DNA of 64,000 nt from Pseudoalteromonas tunicata (GTDB taxonomy: Bacteria; Pseudomonadota; Gammaproteobacteria; Enterobacterales; Alteromonadaceae). The notes beneath the pieces are model-generated. The model was not told where the DNA came from. It saw nothing but the letters and a program-made list of their open reading frames with translations, and made no database searches. The translations under genes were made by a program, and so were the position numbers. The stretch is from NCBI RefSeq assembly GCF_002310815.1, contig NZ_CP011033.1, forward strand, positions 124,001 to 188,000, in the 5' to 3' direction. Shown piece by piece: positions 53,592 to 63,302 of this stretch; position 1 is the stretch's first letter; every line of letters begins with the position of its first letter.

Positions 53592-56345
53592 TTAAACGCG
53601 TTTTTTAATTCTTCGAATACCAATAAACATGGCTAATAGCGAAAATATTGATAACGCACCGCCCGATGAACTTTTCTTTGGTTCTTCTGGAATAACCACT
53701 GGCGGAGGGGGTGGCGGGGTTACAACTTCAGCACCAACAATTTTTAAGGTAACGCTATCGCGAGTGCTGGCTCCGCGCTCATCTGTGACGGTAAGCTCAA
53801 TGACACAATCACCGGCTTCGCTGCCAGTTTTAATATTTAAAACATGATCAACCACTTGCGTTAATGTCACGGTCGGGCCAGAGAGTTGCTTCCAGCTATA
53901 AGTCAGTAAATCGTTTTCAGCATCGTTTACCGAAGCACCGGTATAATCAAAACTGATATTGGTCGATTCTTCAAAATCAGGGCCTGCATCGACACTTGGC
54001 GCTTGGTTATTTTCATCATCTAAAATAGTGACTTGATAGGTATTTTGTTCAATTAGGCTTGGATCACTGTCATGGCTAAGTTGAATTTCTACTATTTCAT
54101 TTTGTTCTGACTCGGTATCATCAATGATATTAAAGCGAATTGTTTTATTACTAATATCGCCATCGGCCCATGTCAATGTGCCTTGTATTGTTTCAATATC
54201 TTGTTGCGACGCTGAAGTCGGTACAACTTTATAATTGATGTTGAGCTCACCTTCGCTGCCACCGGTTCTGATCACTGTTGCGGCGTAATTGCCTTGGTTT
54301 TCTGCAATGGTGTTTTTACTTGGACTAAAGCTTACTTTGCCCGAGTTGAGTTTACCCGCAAGGTTAATACGCAAATAATGATGCTCGCCAAGTGTGGCAC
54401 CATTTTTAGGATCAAATAAGCGAACAAAAAACGATTGTTTTAATGCATTTGGGTTTGCTGCCATAATGGCAATATTAAACGTTTTATCAGCAATGTCATT
54501 GCCATCCCATTCAAGTACACCTTTAACCCCTTGATAATCAACATTGTGCTGCGCACTACCAGGAATGGTTTCATAGCCCACTTTTGTTGCTGTGCCATCG
54601 GTTTTATTGCGACTTACAGCAATGCTCAGAGTGGTGTCGCGTGCACTTGCAATGGTTGCACTTTGGAACGAAAGGCTGCCTTTTGCAACATCACGGGTGT
54701 GCTCTTTTAAAACATATAAACCGCTGTTGATGTCGCTCAAAAGAATTAAACCCGAAGGTAAATAAGGGTAAACGCCCCATGCGCCATGATAAGCGTTGTT
54801 ATCGGAGCTTGGAAATGAGTCGAAAAAACCTACTTCATGAGGGGTGGTGGGGTCGGTGATATCTAAAATGGTTAAACCGCGCTCGTAGTTCGACATATAA
54901 TAACGATTGCCGCGCACAAAACCATTATGATCAATGGCTTTAGTTGGCCCCTGCCACATACCTGCCAGTGTTGGAGTATTTAAATCTTCAATATTTAATA
55001 CTCGTACAGTGGTATTGAGGCCACCGTAGTTTTCATCCCACTCATCATGAACAAATACATATTGTTTATCGTCACTGAACCAACCTGAATGGACATATTG
55101 ATATTCTTTCGCAACATCATCGTAACCAATGCTGCTGAGTTCTTGGGTCTTTTGTGGATTAGTGACATCCCAAAAACGCACTTCATTTTCGTTAAAATCG
55201 ACCATTAAAGTACAGCCAAATGCAGAACCGTTGATACAATCGCGCTGGTTACGTTCATCCTCGATTTGGATTGAGGTGGCATCGTGGGTGTAATTACTGC
55301 GAGATGAAACAGCCGGCGTATAAACGCGAGTAATATTTTTAGCATCGCTTAGTAAATAACTAATAAATGCCCCGCCAAAGGTTTTTGCTCCGACAATTTG
55401 TACCGCAGGTTCAGCATTGGTGAGCTTGCTGTTTAAGGTGTAATCGACATTGCTGATATAAATATTATGAGCAGATCCGACTGAACTATCTCGTTTGGCA
55501 AGGGTAACCGATTGCGGTAAGTTATTTAAATCGATGATTTGAATACCATCACTGCCCTCAGAAGTGACATACGCATAAGCCCGATAGCTGGCAAAGTCTG
55601 TGTCAAAGTATTGATATACTTTAATATCGCGCCAACTGGTTCTTGAACCGCTAATATGACCCACTTCAACAGGGTTTTCGGGGTTGGCCAAGCTAAATAC
55701 TTTTGTGCCATTGCTGTAACCCATAATGGCGTATTCAATGCCTGAGTTTAAATCTACGTGCCCCCAGACATCAGAGCCCGAAACACCGGTCGCCATTGGC
55801 GTATGTGATACTAAATCAACCTTATTACAGGCGAAGTTACCAGCTTGGCCATTGTTACAGCTTAAATTTTGTTGGGTTTGGCTCAGCATTTCAAAATTGG
55901 CCAAACGTTTAGTTAAATCGGCTGAAATATATGCCCCTTTGGTATCGGCCATGACTTTAAAGCCTGCGTCACTTAGGGTTTCGCGCAGTACTTCTGGTAC
56001 GCCAGTGAGCACCGTTTGGTTGACATCAGGGCTTTGTACTTGGAAATGGTCAAATTTATTAAAGCCCCCTTTAACGGGCACCAGCTGGCTTTGTAAATAA
56101 AATAAATCAGATTCGTTGCTCATGGCATAGTGGCCACTGGCAACCAGCACTTTGTCGCCTTTATTAGCTTGTTGCACCGCATAATGAATACTTTGACAAG
56201 GGCGCACAGGGTTGTCACATTTACCTGCATCTTTACCGCTTTGGGCGACGTATCGGGCTTTATCATGCTCAGCATGTGCTAAAACAAGCTGGCTTGAGCA
56301 CAGTAAACTGAGTCCAAGTGGGATGAGAAATGAGTGCTGGTTCAT
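53592..56345 (-). CDS. Choice-of-anchor B protein with GlyGly-CTERM
   Basis: 917 residues. Signal peptide 1-23. An N-terminal Cys-containing DUF1565/pectin-lyase-like strip (KCDNPVRPCQSIHYAVQQAN) is followed by the choice-of-anchor B domain (about 150-560) of LVIVD-like propeller repeats (GVSGSDVWGHVD, DIKVYQYF, GLTILDITDP), then two Calx-beta domains (about 570-790), a PKD-like domain, a Pro-rich linker and the GlyGly-CTERM signal SSSGGALSIFSLLAMFIG with RRIKKRV at 892-917. The helix would be cleaved by rhombosortase and the protein exported by the type II system. AGGAACGC precedes the ATG. It is divergent from mbnP/mbnH with 75 bases between. Confidence 0.88.
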   Translation of the reverse strand: MNQHSFLIPLGLSLLCSSQLVLAHAEHDKARYVAQSGKDAGKCDNPVRPCQSIHYAVQQANKGDKVLVASGHYAMSNESDLFYLQSQLVPVKGGFNKFDHFQVQSPDVNQTVLTGVPEVLRETLSDAGFKVMADTKGAYISADLTKRLANFEMLSQTQQNLSCNNGQAGNFACNKVDLVSHTPMATGVSGSDVWGHVDLNSGIEYAIMGYSNGTKVFSLANPENPVEVGHISGSRTSWRDIKVYQYFDTDFASYRAYAYVTSEGSDGIQIIDLNNLPQSVTLAKRDSSVGSAHNIYISNVDYTLNSKLTNAEPAVQIVGAKTFGGAFISYLLSDAKNITRVYTPAVSSRSNYTHDATSIQIEDERNQRDCINGSAFGCTLMVDFNENEVRFWDVTNPQKTQELSSIGYDDVAKEYQYVHSGWFSDDKQYVFVHDEWDENYGGLNTTVRVLNIEDLNTPTLAGMWQGPTKAIDHNGFVRGNRYYMSNYERGLTILDITDPTTPHEVGFFDSFPSSDNNAYHGAWGVYPYLPSGLILLSDINSGLYVLKEHTRDVAKGSLSFQSATIASARDTTLSIAVSRNKTDGTATKVGYETIPGSAQHNVDYQGVKGVLEWDGNDIADKTFNIAIMAANPNALKQSFFVRLFDPKNGATLGEHHYLRINLAGKLNSGKVSFSPSKNTIAENQGNYAATVIRTGGSEGELNINYKVVPTSASQQDIETIQGTLTWADGDISNKTIRFNIIDDTESEQNEIVEIQLSHDSDPSLIEQNTYQVTILDDENNQAPSVDAGPDFEESTNISFDYTGASVNDAENDLLTYSWKQLSGPTVTLTQVVDHVLNIKTGSEAGDCVIELTVTDERGASTRDSVTLKIVGAEVVTPPPPPPVVIPEEPKKSSSGGALSIFSLLAMFIGIRRIKKRV

Positions 56346-56420
56346 TGTGCGTTCCTGTGTTTATAATCTGTTTTACTTACAGTTTTTTAACAAAATAACG
56401 TTTTATGAGTTGAGGTACAA

Positions 56421-57173
56421 GTGTATTTTTATAAACGATTGGCCTGTGCAGTTGGATGCTTATTATTAGTAGCGTGTCAGCCAGAAACGCCCGTCACGTT
56501 CAAATTTATACCTGTTTATAATGGTGCGCCAATTGAATGTGAAAAAACTTGGCAGCATCAACAGCAGACCGGTTGGCAAATTCGTACCTTGCAATTTTTT
56601 GTTACTAACCTGACTTTAGAAAATGACATGCAAAAACAAGAGTTTAGTTTGCAAACTACCGTCAATAGTAATCCTACAATAGGTTTAGTGGGCGGGCAGT
56701 GCCAACAAAGCGATTATTGGCAGCTTAGTGCGTTATCAGCGCCAGATTTTGAAGAGGGAACGTTAAGCTTTGATTTAGGAGTCCCGTTTGAGCTTAATCA
56801 TAATAATCCGCTTCGCGCCCCTGCGCCTTTAGATCAAGCCGATATGTTTTGGAGTTGGCAAATGGGCCATAAATTTTTACGGCTAGATGTGGCGAATCCA
56901 TCTGATGCCCGTTCGTTTTCCTATCATTTAGGCTCAACGGGCTGTGATGCAGTATCAAGTTTACGCGCGCCAAAAACGCCCTGCCAGCATCCAAATTTAG
57001 TTACCATTACACTCAAAGACTTTAAAGTAAATCAGCCAATTTATCTTGATTTAGCCGTATTGCTCAAAGACGTGACGCTTAATCAAGATAACCGTTGTAT
57101 GAGCGAGCAAAACAACCCCGTTTGCTTGCGTTTATTTGGCCAATTACAGCGCGATAAGGTCTTTTATCAGTGA
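56421..57173 (+). CDS. mbnP: MbnP-family copper-binding lipoprotein
   Basis: 250 residues from a GTG with GAGG 6 bases upstream. Lipobox LVAC at Cys19. The mature protein has the family's Cys pairs C40/C94, C175/C188 and C226/C235, and the motif ADMFWSWQMGHKFLRLD (W144, W146, H150). In characterised MbnP a tryptophan is oxidised to kynurenine by the partner MbnH and helps bind copper; W144 or W146 is the likely counterpart, which is inference. The stop overlaps the mbnH start in GTGA, so the pair is translationally coupled. Confidence 0.88.
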   Translation: MYFYKRLACAVGCLLLVACQPETPVTFKFIPVYNGAPIECEKTWQHQQQTGWQIRTLQFFVTNLTLENDMQKQEFSLQTTVNSNPTIGLVGGQCQQSDYWQLSALSAPDFEEGTLSFDLGVPFELNHNNPLRAPAPLDQADMFWSWQMGHKFLRLDVANPSDARSFSYHLGSTGCDAVSSLRAPKTPCQHPNLVTITLKDFKVNQPIYLDLAVLLKDVTLNQDNRCMSEQNNPVCLRLFGQLQRDKVFYQ

Positions 57174-58324
57174 ACCGACACTTCTTTTTAAGCCTGATTT
57201 TTTTAAGTCTGATTTTTTTAAACTTGTTTGGCTGCGAACAAAAAACGTCAGCGCCAGCATATCAATGGGCTATCCCTGAAGGATTTCCAAAACCACAGGT
57301 ACCCAGTGATAACCCAATGAGCGACGAAAAAGTCGCCCTAGGGCGGTTTTTGTTTTACGACACTAATTTGTCAGCTAATCAAACACAAAGTTGTGCCTCA
57401 TGCCATCAGCAACCCCATGCATTTGCAGAGCCTTTAAAGGTATCGGTAGGTTCTACTGGAGAGCGCCATCGTCGCAATGCCCAAGCTTTGGTCAATATTG
57501 CTTATAATAAAACCCTCACTTGGGCGCATCCGAGTTTAGATTCAATCGAGCTGCAAATGTTGCTGCCACTGTTTGGTGAGACGCCTGTGGAAATGGGCAT
57601 TACAGGTCATGAACAAACAGTACTAGCACGTTTTAATAATGGCCACTATCAAACGTTATTTGTGGCCGCATTTGGTTCAACCGAAGTGAGTTTTAATAAG
57701 ATTAATCAGGCGATTGCCAGTTTTGTTCGCAGTTTAGTATCTTTTACCAGCCCATTTGATCAATACGCTTATGGCCTTGATGATAATGCGCTCAACGAAA
57801 GCCAATTGCGTGGTATGAACTTGTTTTTTTCAGAGCGTTTAGAGTGCCATCATTGCCATGGCGGCTTTAACTTTACTCAATCGACCAGTCATGAAAAGCA
57901 GCTGCTTGACCGTCGCCCTTTTCATAATACGGGGTTATACAATCAGGAAAATTCTTATCCAAACAAGGATATAGGCTTGGCTGAAATGACCTTAGAGCAG
58001 CGCGATAACGGCGCATTTCGAGCGCCAACCCTGCGAAATATCGCAAAAAGTGCGCCCTATATGCACGATGGCAGTGTCGCCACATTAGCTGATGTTGTTG
58101 ATATTTACGCCGCAGGTGGACGCAATGTTACTCAAGGTGATTATATCGGCGACGGCCGCCAAAATAGCCATAAAAGCCCTTTTGTGAAGGGGTTTGAATT
58201 AAGCGAAAGTGAAAAAAACGATTTACTGGCCTTTTTAAACTCGCTAACCGACCAAGCGTTTTTAACCAATGCCGCGTTTAGTAATCCGTTTGTATCTTCC
58301 CAAAATCACCAAGCATTAAAATAG
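57170..58324 (+). CDS. mbnH: MbnH-type di-heme cytochrome peroxidase
   Basis: 384 residues. Its GTG overlaps the mbnP stop by four bases. The N-terminus ends LFGC (Cys22), so it is a lipoprotein or signal-peptide protein. Two c-heme motifs are present: CASCH (C75-H79) and CHHCH (C226-H230). NxAYNKTLTWAH, LFGETPVEMGI and FRAPTLRNIAKSAPYMHDGS are typical of the MauG/MbnH branch of CcpA-type peroxidases. It is expected to oxidise a Trp of MbnP to kynurenine. The signal peptide holds a small in-frame repeat (FLSLIFLSLIFL) at the DNA level. Confidence 0.9.
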   Translation: MNRHFFLSLIFLSLIFLNLFGCEQKTSAPAYQWAIPEGFPKPQVPSDNPMSDEKVALGRFLFYDTNLSANQTQSCASCHQQPHAFAEPLKVSVGSTGERHRRNAQALVNIAYNKTLTWAHPSLDSIELQMLLPLFGETPVEMGITGHEQTVLARFNNGHYQTLFVAAFGSTEVSFNKINQAIASFVRSLVSFTSPFDQYAYGLDDNALNESQLRGMNLFFSERLECHHCHGGFNFTQSTSHEKQLLDRRPFHNTGLYNQENSYPNKDIGLAEMTLEQRDNGAFRAPTLRNIAKSAPYMHDGSVATLADVVDIYAAGGRNVTQGDYIGDGRQNSHKSPFVKGFELSESEKNDLLAFLNSLTDQAFLTNAAFSNPFVSSQNHQALK

Positions 58325-58349
58325 TGATTTTGATTATAAAGTACTTGGT

Positions 58350-58799
58350 TTACAAAGCGCTTTTGGGTGTCCAGAGCATTTCATATTCATGTTCTGTTTC
58401 GCCTACTTGTTTAAATCCTAAACGCAAATATAGGTGCTGCGCGGGATTTGATTTAAATACCGTTAAATAGACATCAGCGTGATCGTGCGCAGCTTGCTCA
58501 AGCAATTGGTTAACAAGGGTGTAGCCGATTCTGCGGTTTTGAAAATCAGGATGCACCTGAATTTGCACTAAAAACCATTGGTTTTTATCGGCTAAAAAGC
58601 AGGTTTTGAATAACCCCGCGGGGTGGTTATCGACCATGATTATTTTGGCATCGTCAAAGCGATAATTAACCCGCTCAAGATAGTCTTCTTTGCTTGTTGG
58701 TAGGCCCATCGCCGCAATATGCGGGCCCATGGTTTGCCCTCGTAATTCTAGTAAAAAGGCAGAGTCTGCTGGTATTGCTTTTCTGAGCTCAATCTTCAT
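58350..58799 (-). CDS. GNAT-family N-acetyltransferase
   Basis: 149 residues from the ATG at 58799, which has AGAGGT about 6 bases upstream; an in-frame ATG 45 bases further out adds residues without a site. GNAT features are VQIQVHPDFQNRRIGYTLVNQLLEQA (acetyl-CoA loop) and AQHLYLRLGFKQVG. Substrate unknown. It is convergent with mbnH. Confidence 0.85.
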   Translation of the reverse strand: MKIELRKAIPADSAFLLELRGQTMGPHIAAMGLPTSKEDYLERVNYRFDDAKIIMVDNHPAGLFKTCFLADKNQWFLVQIQVHPDFQNRRIGYTLVNQLLEQAAHDHADVYLTVFKSNPAQHLYLRLGFKQVGETEHEYEMLWTPKSAL

Positions 58800-59093
58800 T
58801 GTTACCTCTGCTTGGGTTTTTTGATTATCTTGTTTTTTTATCATATGGTTTTATACAACTAAAAACCAAACATTAACCAAGTAGTATTAAAACCGAGAGT
58901 CATTTTCACATGGTTTGCCATGATGACATCCAGTCATTATTTAAAATAATCAATAAGATTATTCAGCTGTACAAATAGTGCCACAAAGGCAATATTTGTA
59001 AATAAAACAGTTAATTAAAATTAGCATAAATTGTTAATTATAATCCACGTATTTTGCCAAGCGTTGGCTAAACAAGTAACGCAGCGTTGTGCC

Positions 59094-62000
59094 TTAAAAG
59101 GTGTCTTTTAATAATCCTAACATGTCATCAACCGATAACTTGGTGGCCATTTCATTACCGGCTAGCAAGGTGTCGGCTAAGTCGCGTTTATGCTGATGCA
59201 TCGCGACAATTTGCTCTTCGATGGTGCCTTTGGCGATAAGCCGATAAACAGTGACAGGGCGTTGTTGACCCATGCGATGGGCGCGGTCGGATGCTTGTTC
59301 TTCCACCGCAGGATTCCACCATGGATCCATATGAATGACATAGTCAGCGGCGGTAAGATTAAGCCCCGAGCCACCGGCTTTTAAACTAATTAAAAATACA
59401 TCACCTTCGCCACGTTGGAAGGCATTGACGCGCTGTTGGCGCTCTTTAGTCGGGGTGCTGCCATCAAGATACTGATAACTAATATCTTGAGCGTCTAAAT
59501 GCTGTTTTATTAAGGCTAAATGCCCAACAAATTGGCTAAAAATCAGAGCTTTGTGGTTATTTTGTTGCAGCTCAATAAGCAAGGTATTTAAAGCGGCTAA
59601 TTTTGAGCTAGTTAATGTGGTATCGGGCATGATGAGTGCAGGGTGGCAACATGCTTGGCGCAGTTTTGTTAGTTCTGCCAACATGCGAATGCGCTGCTCT
59701 GCGGCATTACTGTGGTTGCTAGCCTCGGTTAATTTTGTAATGGCCGTTTGTCTGAGCGCCTCATAAAATGCGTGTTCATCTTCACTTAACGTCACGGTGA
59801 GATTAATGTCGGTGCGCGGTGGCAGCTCGGTCAATACTTGGTGTTTCATGCGTCTGAGCATAAAGGGTTTTATCAGTGTTTTAAGGCCAGCTCTCGCTTT
59901 ATGAGCAGCGGTTGGATCTTGTTTGGCGTTATCAATAGGAATTGAAAACCGCTGGTTAAAGCGTTTTAAATTACCGAGTAATCCAGGATTTATAAACCGA
60001 AATAAGCTCCACAGTTCCGTGAGGTTATTTTCGATTGGCGTCCCGGTGGTAATGATTTTAAAGGGCGCTTTAAGTGCGCAGGCGGCTTGGGTACGTTTTG
60101 CCAGCGGGTTTTTTAATGCTTGGGCTTCATCGGCAACAATGGTATGCCAAGTAAATTGTTGTAATAATTCACTTTCTCTTTGCAGTAAACCATAGCTGAT
60201 TATCATGCAGTCAAAGGGCCCTAAACCGCTTAAGAGCGCTTGGCGCGCCTCGCCTGCGGCGGTGTCTGAAAATAAATGTAAATTAAGCGTGGGAGCAAAC
60301 TTTTTCGCTTCTTGTTGCCAGTTAAAGCACACCGATGTCGGCGCGATGACTAAACTTGGGCCATCTTTTGCCCGGGCTAGTAATAAGGCCAGTGCTTGCA
60401 GTGTTTTGCCCAATCCCATATCGTCAGCTAAACAAGCGCCGGCGCCCCAATGGGCAAGGCGGCTTGCCCAATCAAAGCCTTGGAGCTGGTACTCACGCAA
60501 ACTGGCTTGTAAGGTACTGGGAATGGTTGGGGTAATTGCATTTGCTTGGTGCATTTTTTTGGTTTGTTCATCCCATGCATCAAGGGTTTTCATACGCATG
60601 GGTGTGATGGCTTCTTGCACTTGCAGGCTGGCAAGAGGATGAAATTGCCCTTGGTCGGTGGCTTGATTTAAGCTCACTAGCCGTTGTTTTAATTCATCTG
60701 ACAGCGCAAGAATTTGTTGATTATCTAAGGCAATAAATCGGCCTTGTTGATTATCGATGAGGGCCAGCAGGGCTTTTAACTCAATGACTTTTTCATCATT
60801 GACTTGTAATGATCCGTTTAAGTTAAACCACTGGTTCTTTTTGGTCATTGCCAATTGCATATGTTGGCTTTGCAGGGGTTTACTTAAATGAAATTTTTTA
60901 CCTTTTGGCCAGCGCAGTTTAATGGCAAGCGGGCTGTTAGGATCAGTGCAAGTCAGCTCTAGTTGCTCAAGTGCTTCAAGGGCGCTTTGTAAGTCCGGCA
61001 GCGCTAACTGATTATCATGCATGTTTAAAAAAGCAGGGCAGAGGGTATCAAGCTGATCTAATTGCTGTTGCTCCTTCATTAAATCTCGGGTGGTGGCAAT
61101 ACGAGTCTGATTGATTTCGGTGGTGATTTTTGCACTGCCGATGCTGGGTTTAAATGCGGGGCCTTGCTCACCAAAAGGCATGGTATAGCAATTAAACTCA
61201 AGGCCCTCGTGAAAAGGCTGCACATTAATGTATAAATGCTCATCAGCTAAAACAGTAGCTAAGCCGGTATCGAGTTCGGCCAAGTCTGAGTGAATATTAA
61301 GCAGCGGCGCAATCGCATTAACACTGGCCAGCACTTTGTCTTTGGCAGCAATAGGAATGGCCAAGCCTTCTTCGCCAATAATTTTGGCGATTTTTAAATG
61401 TTGGGCGTCAAAAAGGGTAAATTCATAGTGCCCAGCAGCACTTTCGTAAATTGAAAAAGGTTGTGCGCTTTGACTGTCATCGATACTCGGTACGTTGGCA
61501 ATGCTGAGTATGTAATGGCTGCCTTGCTGGGTGACTAATAATTCAGGCTCTTTTTGGCTTAACGAAATCGGCGCAGCCAAAGCATTTTCTAGATATAAAT
61601 TAGGTGCATTTTTGGCGGCTAATAGGGCTTTGGCACCGCTTAGGTAATACTCTTTTTGATTCGAATACCAACCTTGTGCCACCGAAATAGCATGGCACAA
61701 GGCGCGGTCTTGTTCTGTTAAATAACTAATTTGCTGTGGGTTTTCGCGCAATCGCTTTAAAGAAACAGTCCGCCCTTTACTCCAGCCACTGGCGCTTTGT
61801 TTTTGTTCACGTGCACTAAACGACACCTCATAAGGGTTGAGAGTTATTTCCCAAATGAGGCGTGTTGGTTTTTCTACAACGTTATCAATGGCTTCTGGGT
61901 TCAGTGCAAGTAGTTGCTCAAGCGCAATGTCCCAGCTGTGTTTAGGTTCGATAATACCTGCGATATTAAATAAGAGTGGCTCGTCCACGTCTTGGCTATC

Positions 62001-63302
62001 GATAGCTGGGGTGGCCAGTAATTGTTGAGCAAGGCGTGCGAATAAAAATAGCTCGGCTTGCTTAAAAAAATCAATCGCTTGCATTAACAATACTTGGCTA
62101 GGAGCGCTTATTTGATGGTTAATCCAATGTTGTGATAAGGCATCGAGCCAATTGACAATATGCGCGTAAAAAGGGTGCTGTTCGTTTAAAAAGTCCAAAG
62201 TGTGAGCATGAGAAAAATACTGACAAGCGTGGCTTAGGCTGCGCAAAGTGCCTAACAGAAATTGAGCAACATAAAGGCTGTTATCGAATGGTTTTTTCTC
62301 TTGTAACTCCCCTTCAATGTGAGCACGAGCTTGCTCAAAAATGCTGGCATCGACCGTATTTCCTCTGATGAGTAAGGTCAAAGTATGCAAGATACCGAGC
62401 GGCCCCGATAAATGAGGCTGTTTTCGTTTACCGTATTTCTGCTTTGCAGCCAGCGCTTGGCTAAATAGCTGCTGCGCTTGCTCTGGTTGATTGTTCATTA
62501 AGGCAAGGCTTGCTTGCAGTGCAAGATGATAACAAGTACTTTTTAATGGTGCGAGTAACGCGGCACTTTGTGTTAATTGACCCGCATACAGATATTGCTC
62601 TGCCAACAATAGCGCTAAGAGTTCATGCTCGGGCTGCAATCGCTGTACATTGTTTAATAAATCCAGTGCAAAGTGCGCCGGTTCACCATGTTGGCGAATG
62701 AGATAAAACCAGCTGGCAAATGCTTGATATTGGATATCGGGGGGCAGCGTAACAAAGTGGTTTAAATCAAATTCGATAAAACAACACTCAACTAATACCT
62801 GATTGCGAACATGATTGACTGTTTGCGGGTTTTTATGAAACGCCAGTATTTTTTCAAGATGTTTAAAGTTGCCGATAAAATAAAAGTCGCGTGCCAAACG
62901 CTGTTCATCTTCTTCGGTGCGTTCCCATTCGTACATATTAAGCACCGGCACAACCTGTTCGGCGATGTCTAAAATAGTTAAAAAATGATTGTCTGCCAAG
63001 CTCTCGCGGGTCAGTCGCGCTGCCAAATAAGGTGAAATGTGCATGCCTTTATGACTTGAGCTGATAAAGCCCTCTGCTATCAATTGCTTTTTCATTTCAG
63101 GTTTTAAGCTGATAAACCCTTCAGGCCACTCAAACAAAAAATGTTGTTGATACAAACGCAAAAGCCGATTTATGTTGCCACTTGATACCGGCTTATAAAT
63201 AACCGCAAGAATTTTGAGCAGCCACTGCTCGGGCAGATTAAGGGCTAAATAAGCGTGATAAAGCGCTGCTGTTTTTTGCGACGTTTGGGCATTGATAATC
63301 AT
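59094..63302 (-). CDS. SNF2-family helicase-like ATPase
   Basis: 1402 residues. The N-terminal half (1-880) is unusual: an Ala/Leu/Gln-rich helical region resembling TPR repeats (about 200-440) plus a beta-rich stretch. The C-terminal third is a SNF2 motor: DDMGLGKT (Walker A Lys966), ADEAQAL (motif II, DEAQ), TGTPIENNLTELWSLF (motif III), LIFSQFVGHL, then SDRAHRMGQQRPVTVY (motif VI). It is probably a DNA translocase or protein-DNA remodeller; RapA is a distant comparison. The start ATG has no clear Shine-Dalgarno. It is a single unit, and the region downstream of its stop shows no terminator. Confidence 0.9.
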   Translation of the reverse strand: MIINAQTSQKTAALYHAYLALNLPEQWLLKILAVIYKPVSSGNINRLLRLYQQHFLFEWPEGFISLKPEMKKQLIAEGFISSSHKGMHISPYLAARLTRESLADNHFLTILDIAEQVVPVLNMYEWERTEEDEQRLARDFYFIGNFKHLEKILAFHKNPQTVNHVRNQVLVECCFIEFDLNHFVTLPPDIQYQAFASWFYLIRQHGEPAHFALDLLNNVQRLQPEHELLALLLAEQYLYAGQLTQSAALLAPLKSTCYHLALQASLALMNNQPEQAQQLFSQALAAKQKYGKRKQPHLSGPLGILHTLTLLIRGNTVDASIFEQARAHIEGELQEKKPFDNSLYVAQFLLGTLRSLSHACQYFSHAHTLDFLNEQHPFYAHIVNWLDALSQHWINHQISAPSQVLLMQAIDFFKQAELFLFARLAQQLLATPAIDSQDVDEPLLFNIAGIIEPKHSWDIALEQLLALNPEAIDNVVEKPTRLIWEITLNPYEVSFSAREQKQSASGWSKGRTVSLKRLRENPQQISYLTEQDRALCHAISVAQGWYSNQKEYYLSGAKALLAAKNAPNLYLENALAAPISLSQKEPELLVTQQGSHYILSIANVPSIDDSQSAQPFSIYESAAGHYEFTLFDAQHLKIAKIIGEEGLAIPIAAKDKVLASVNAIAPLLNIHSDLAELDTGLATVLADEHLYINVQPFHEGLEFNCYTMPFGEQGPAFKPSIGSAKITTEINQTRIATTRDLMKEQQQLDQLDTLCPAFLNMHDNQLALPDLQSALEALEQLELTCTDPNSPLAIKLRWPKGKKFHLSKPLQSQHMQLAMTKKNQWFNLNGSLQVNDEKVIELKALLALIDNQQGRFIALDNQQILALSDELKQRLVSLNQATDQGQFHPLASLQVQEAITPMRMKTLDAWDEQTKKMHQANAITPTIPSTLQASLREYQLQGFDWASRLAHWGAGACLADDMGLGKTLQALALLLARAKDGPSLVIAPTSVCFNWQQEAKKFAPTLNLHLFSDTAAGEARQALLSGLGPFDCMIISYGLLQRESELLQQFTWHTIVADEAQALKNPLAKRTQAACALKAPFKIITTGTPIENNLTELWSLFRFINPGLLGNLKRFNQRFSIPIDNAKQDPTAAHKARAGLKTLIKPFMLRRMKHQVLTELPPRTDINLTVTLSEDEHAFYEALRQTAITKLTEASNHSNAAEQRIRMLAELTKLRQACCHPALIMPDTTLTSSKLAALNTLLIELQQNNHKALIFSQFVGHLALIKQHLDAQDISYQYLDGSTPTKERQQRVNAFQRGEGDVFLISLKAGGSGLNLTAADYVIHMDPWWNPAVEEQASDRAHRMGQQRPVTVYRLIAKGTIEEQIVAMHQHKRDLADTLLAGNEMATKLSVDDMLGLLKDTF

